Source: Leptospira sp. (GTDB lineage Bacteria; Spirochaetota; Leptospiria; Leptospirales; Leptospiraceae). Taken from it: a DNA stretch of 16,886 bases. How positions within the stretch are numbered: position 1 is the first letter of the stretch; each line of letters begins with the position of its first letter. Under the pieces are notes generated by a model, which saw only the letters and a list, made by a program, of their open reading frames with translations, made no database searches and was not told where the DNA came from. The stretch covers positions 1-16,886 of the forward strand of contig JALOTI010000004.1 in assembly GCA_025457985.1 (NCBI GenBank), given 5' to 3'. This document shows positions 16,813 to 16,886 of this stretch, piece by piece. Made by a program: the position numbers and the translations under genes.

Positions 16813-16815
16813 CCG
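16802..16815. promoter_or_regulatory. Perfect 14-base palindrome CGGGAACGTTCCCG
   Basis: Self-complementary over 14 bases and overlapping the right part of the second direct repeat. GC-rich in an AT-rich setting, so it stands out as an operator-like site. On the minus strand it is followed within three bases by six T, so a weak minus-strand terminator for an unseen gene to the right is the alternative reading. Confidence 0.55.
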
Positions 16816-16886
16816 TCAGAAAGGATTCAAAAAAAATCGTTTGACCCACTTCTAAAATTCAGAAAAGAACATTATAAGTTAAGACT

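Noticed and set aside
16841..16878. TTGACC with TATAAG downstream as a promoter for a gene to the right.
   Set aside because: The hexamers are 26 bases apart, too far for a sigma-70 promoter, and no better -10 lies at the right distance.

Overview
The window looks like chromosomal DNA from a Leptospira-type spirochaete, probably of the saprophytic branch. This is inferred from recognised gene content, moderately AT-rich composition and tight gene packing; no rRNA, tRNA or taxon-specific marker confirms it. I recognise no mobile element, CRISPR array or RNA gene. Fourteen protein genes fill almost all of the window, and only the last 138 bases form a notable non-coding stretch.

Left block, minus strand (1-2697): an ExbB-type proton channel, a TonB-type protein and an exported papain-fold protein with fibronectin type III domains that runs off the left edge. 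They are 5-12 bases apart and probably one operon. No ExbD gene lies with them. The papain-fold protein has Ser in place of the catalytic Cys and Gln in place of the catalytic His, so it is probably a pseudo-protease.

Centre left, plus strand (2818-8362): a polytopic membrane protein resembling GT-C glycosyltransferases, an RND efflux permease 8 bases downstream with no adaptor or TolC gene, and a small stand-alone PilZ (c-di-GMP-binding) protein.

Centre right, minus strand (8365-13767): a compact operon in transcription order of a small exported protein of unknown role, methylmalonyl-CoA mutase small subunit (TTG start), the B12-binding large subunit (ATGA overlap), and the MeaB-type GTPase chaperone that protects and loads the mutase. 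Together they convert methylmalonyl-CoA to succinyl-CoA, the last step of propionyl-CoA use. The operon meets the PilZ gene tail to tail with only 2 bases between stops.

Right block, plus strand (13836-16748): a YhhN/TMEM86-like membrane protein; a ferritin-like helical-bundle protein with degenerate metal ligands and an 84-residue, lysine-rich, histone H1-like tail; a DUF2505/SRPBCC-like protein whose GTG start overlaps the previous stop; and an EamA/DMT transporter. After it come two 20-base direct repeats exactly 31 bases apart, built from AACGTT half-sites and two perfect palindromes. They look like an operator for a gene beyond the right edge.

The observations most worth following are the ferritin-H1 tail fusion, the dead papain-like protein behind exbB-tonB, and the terminal AACGTT repeat array.
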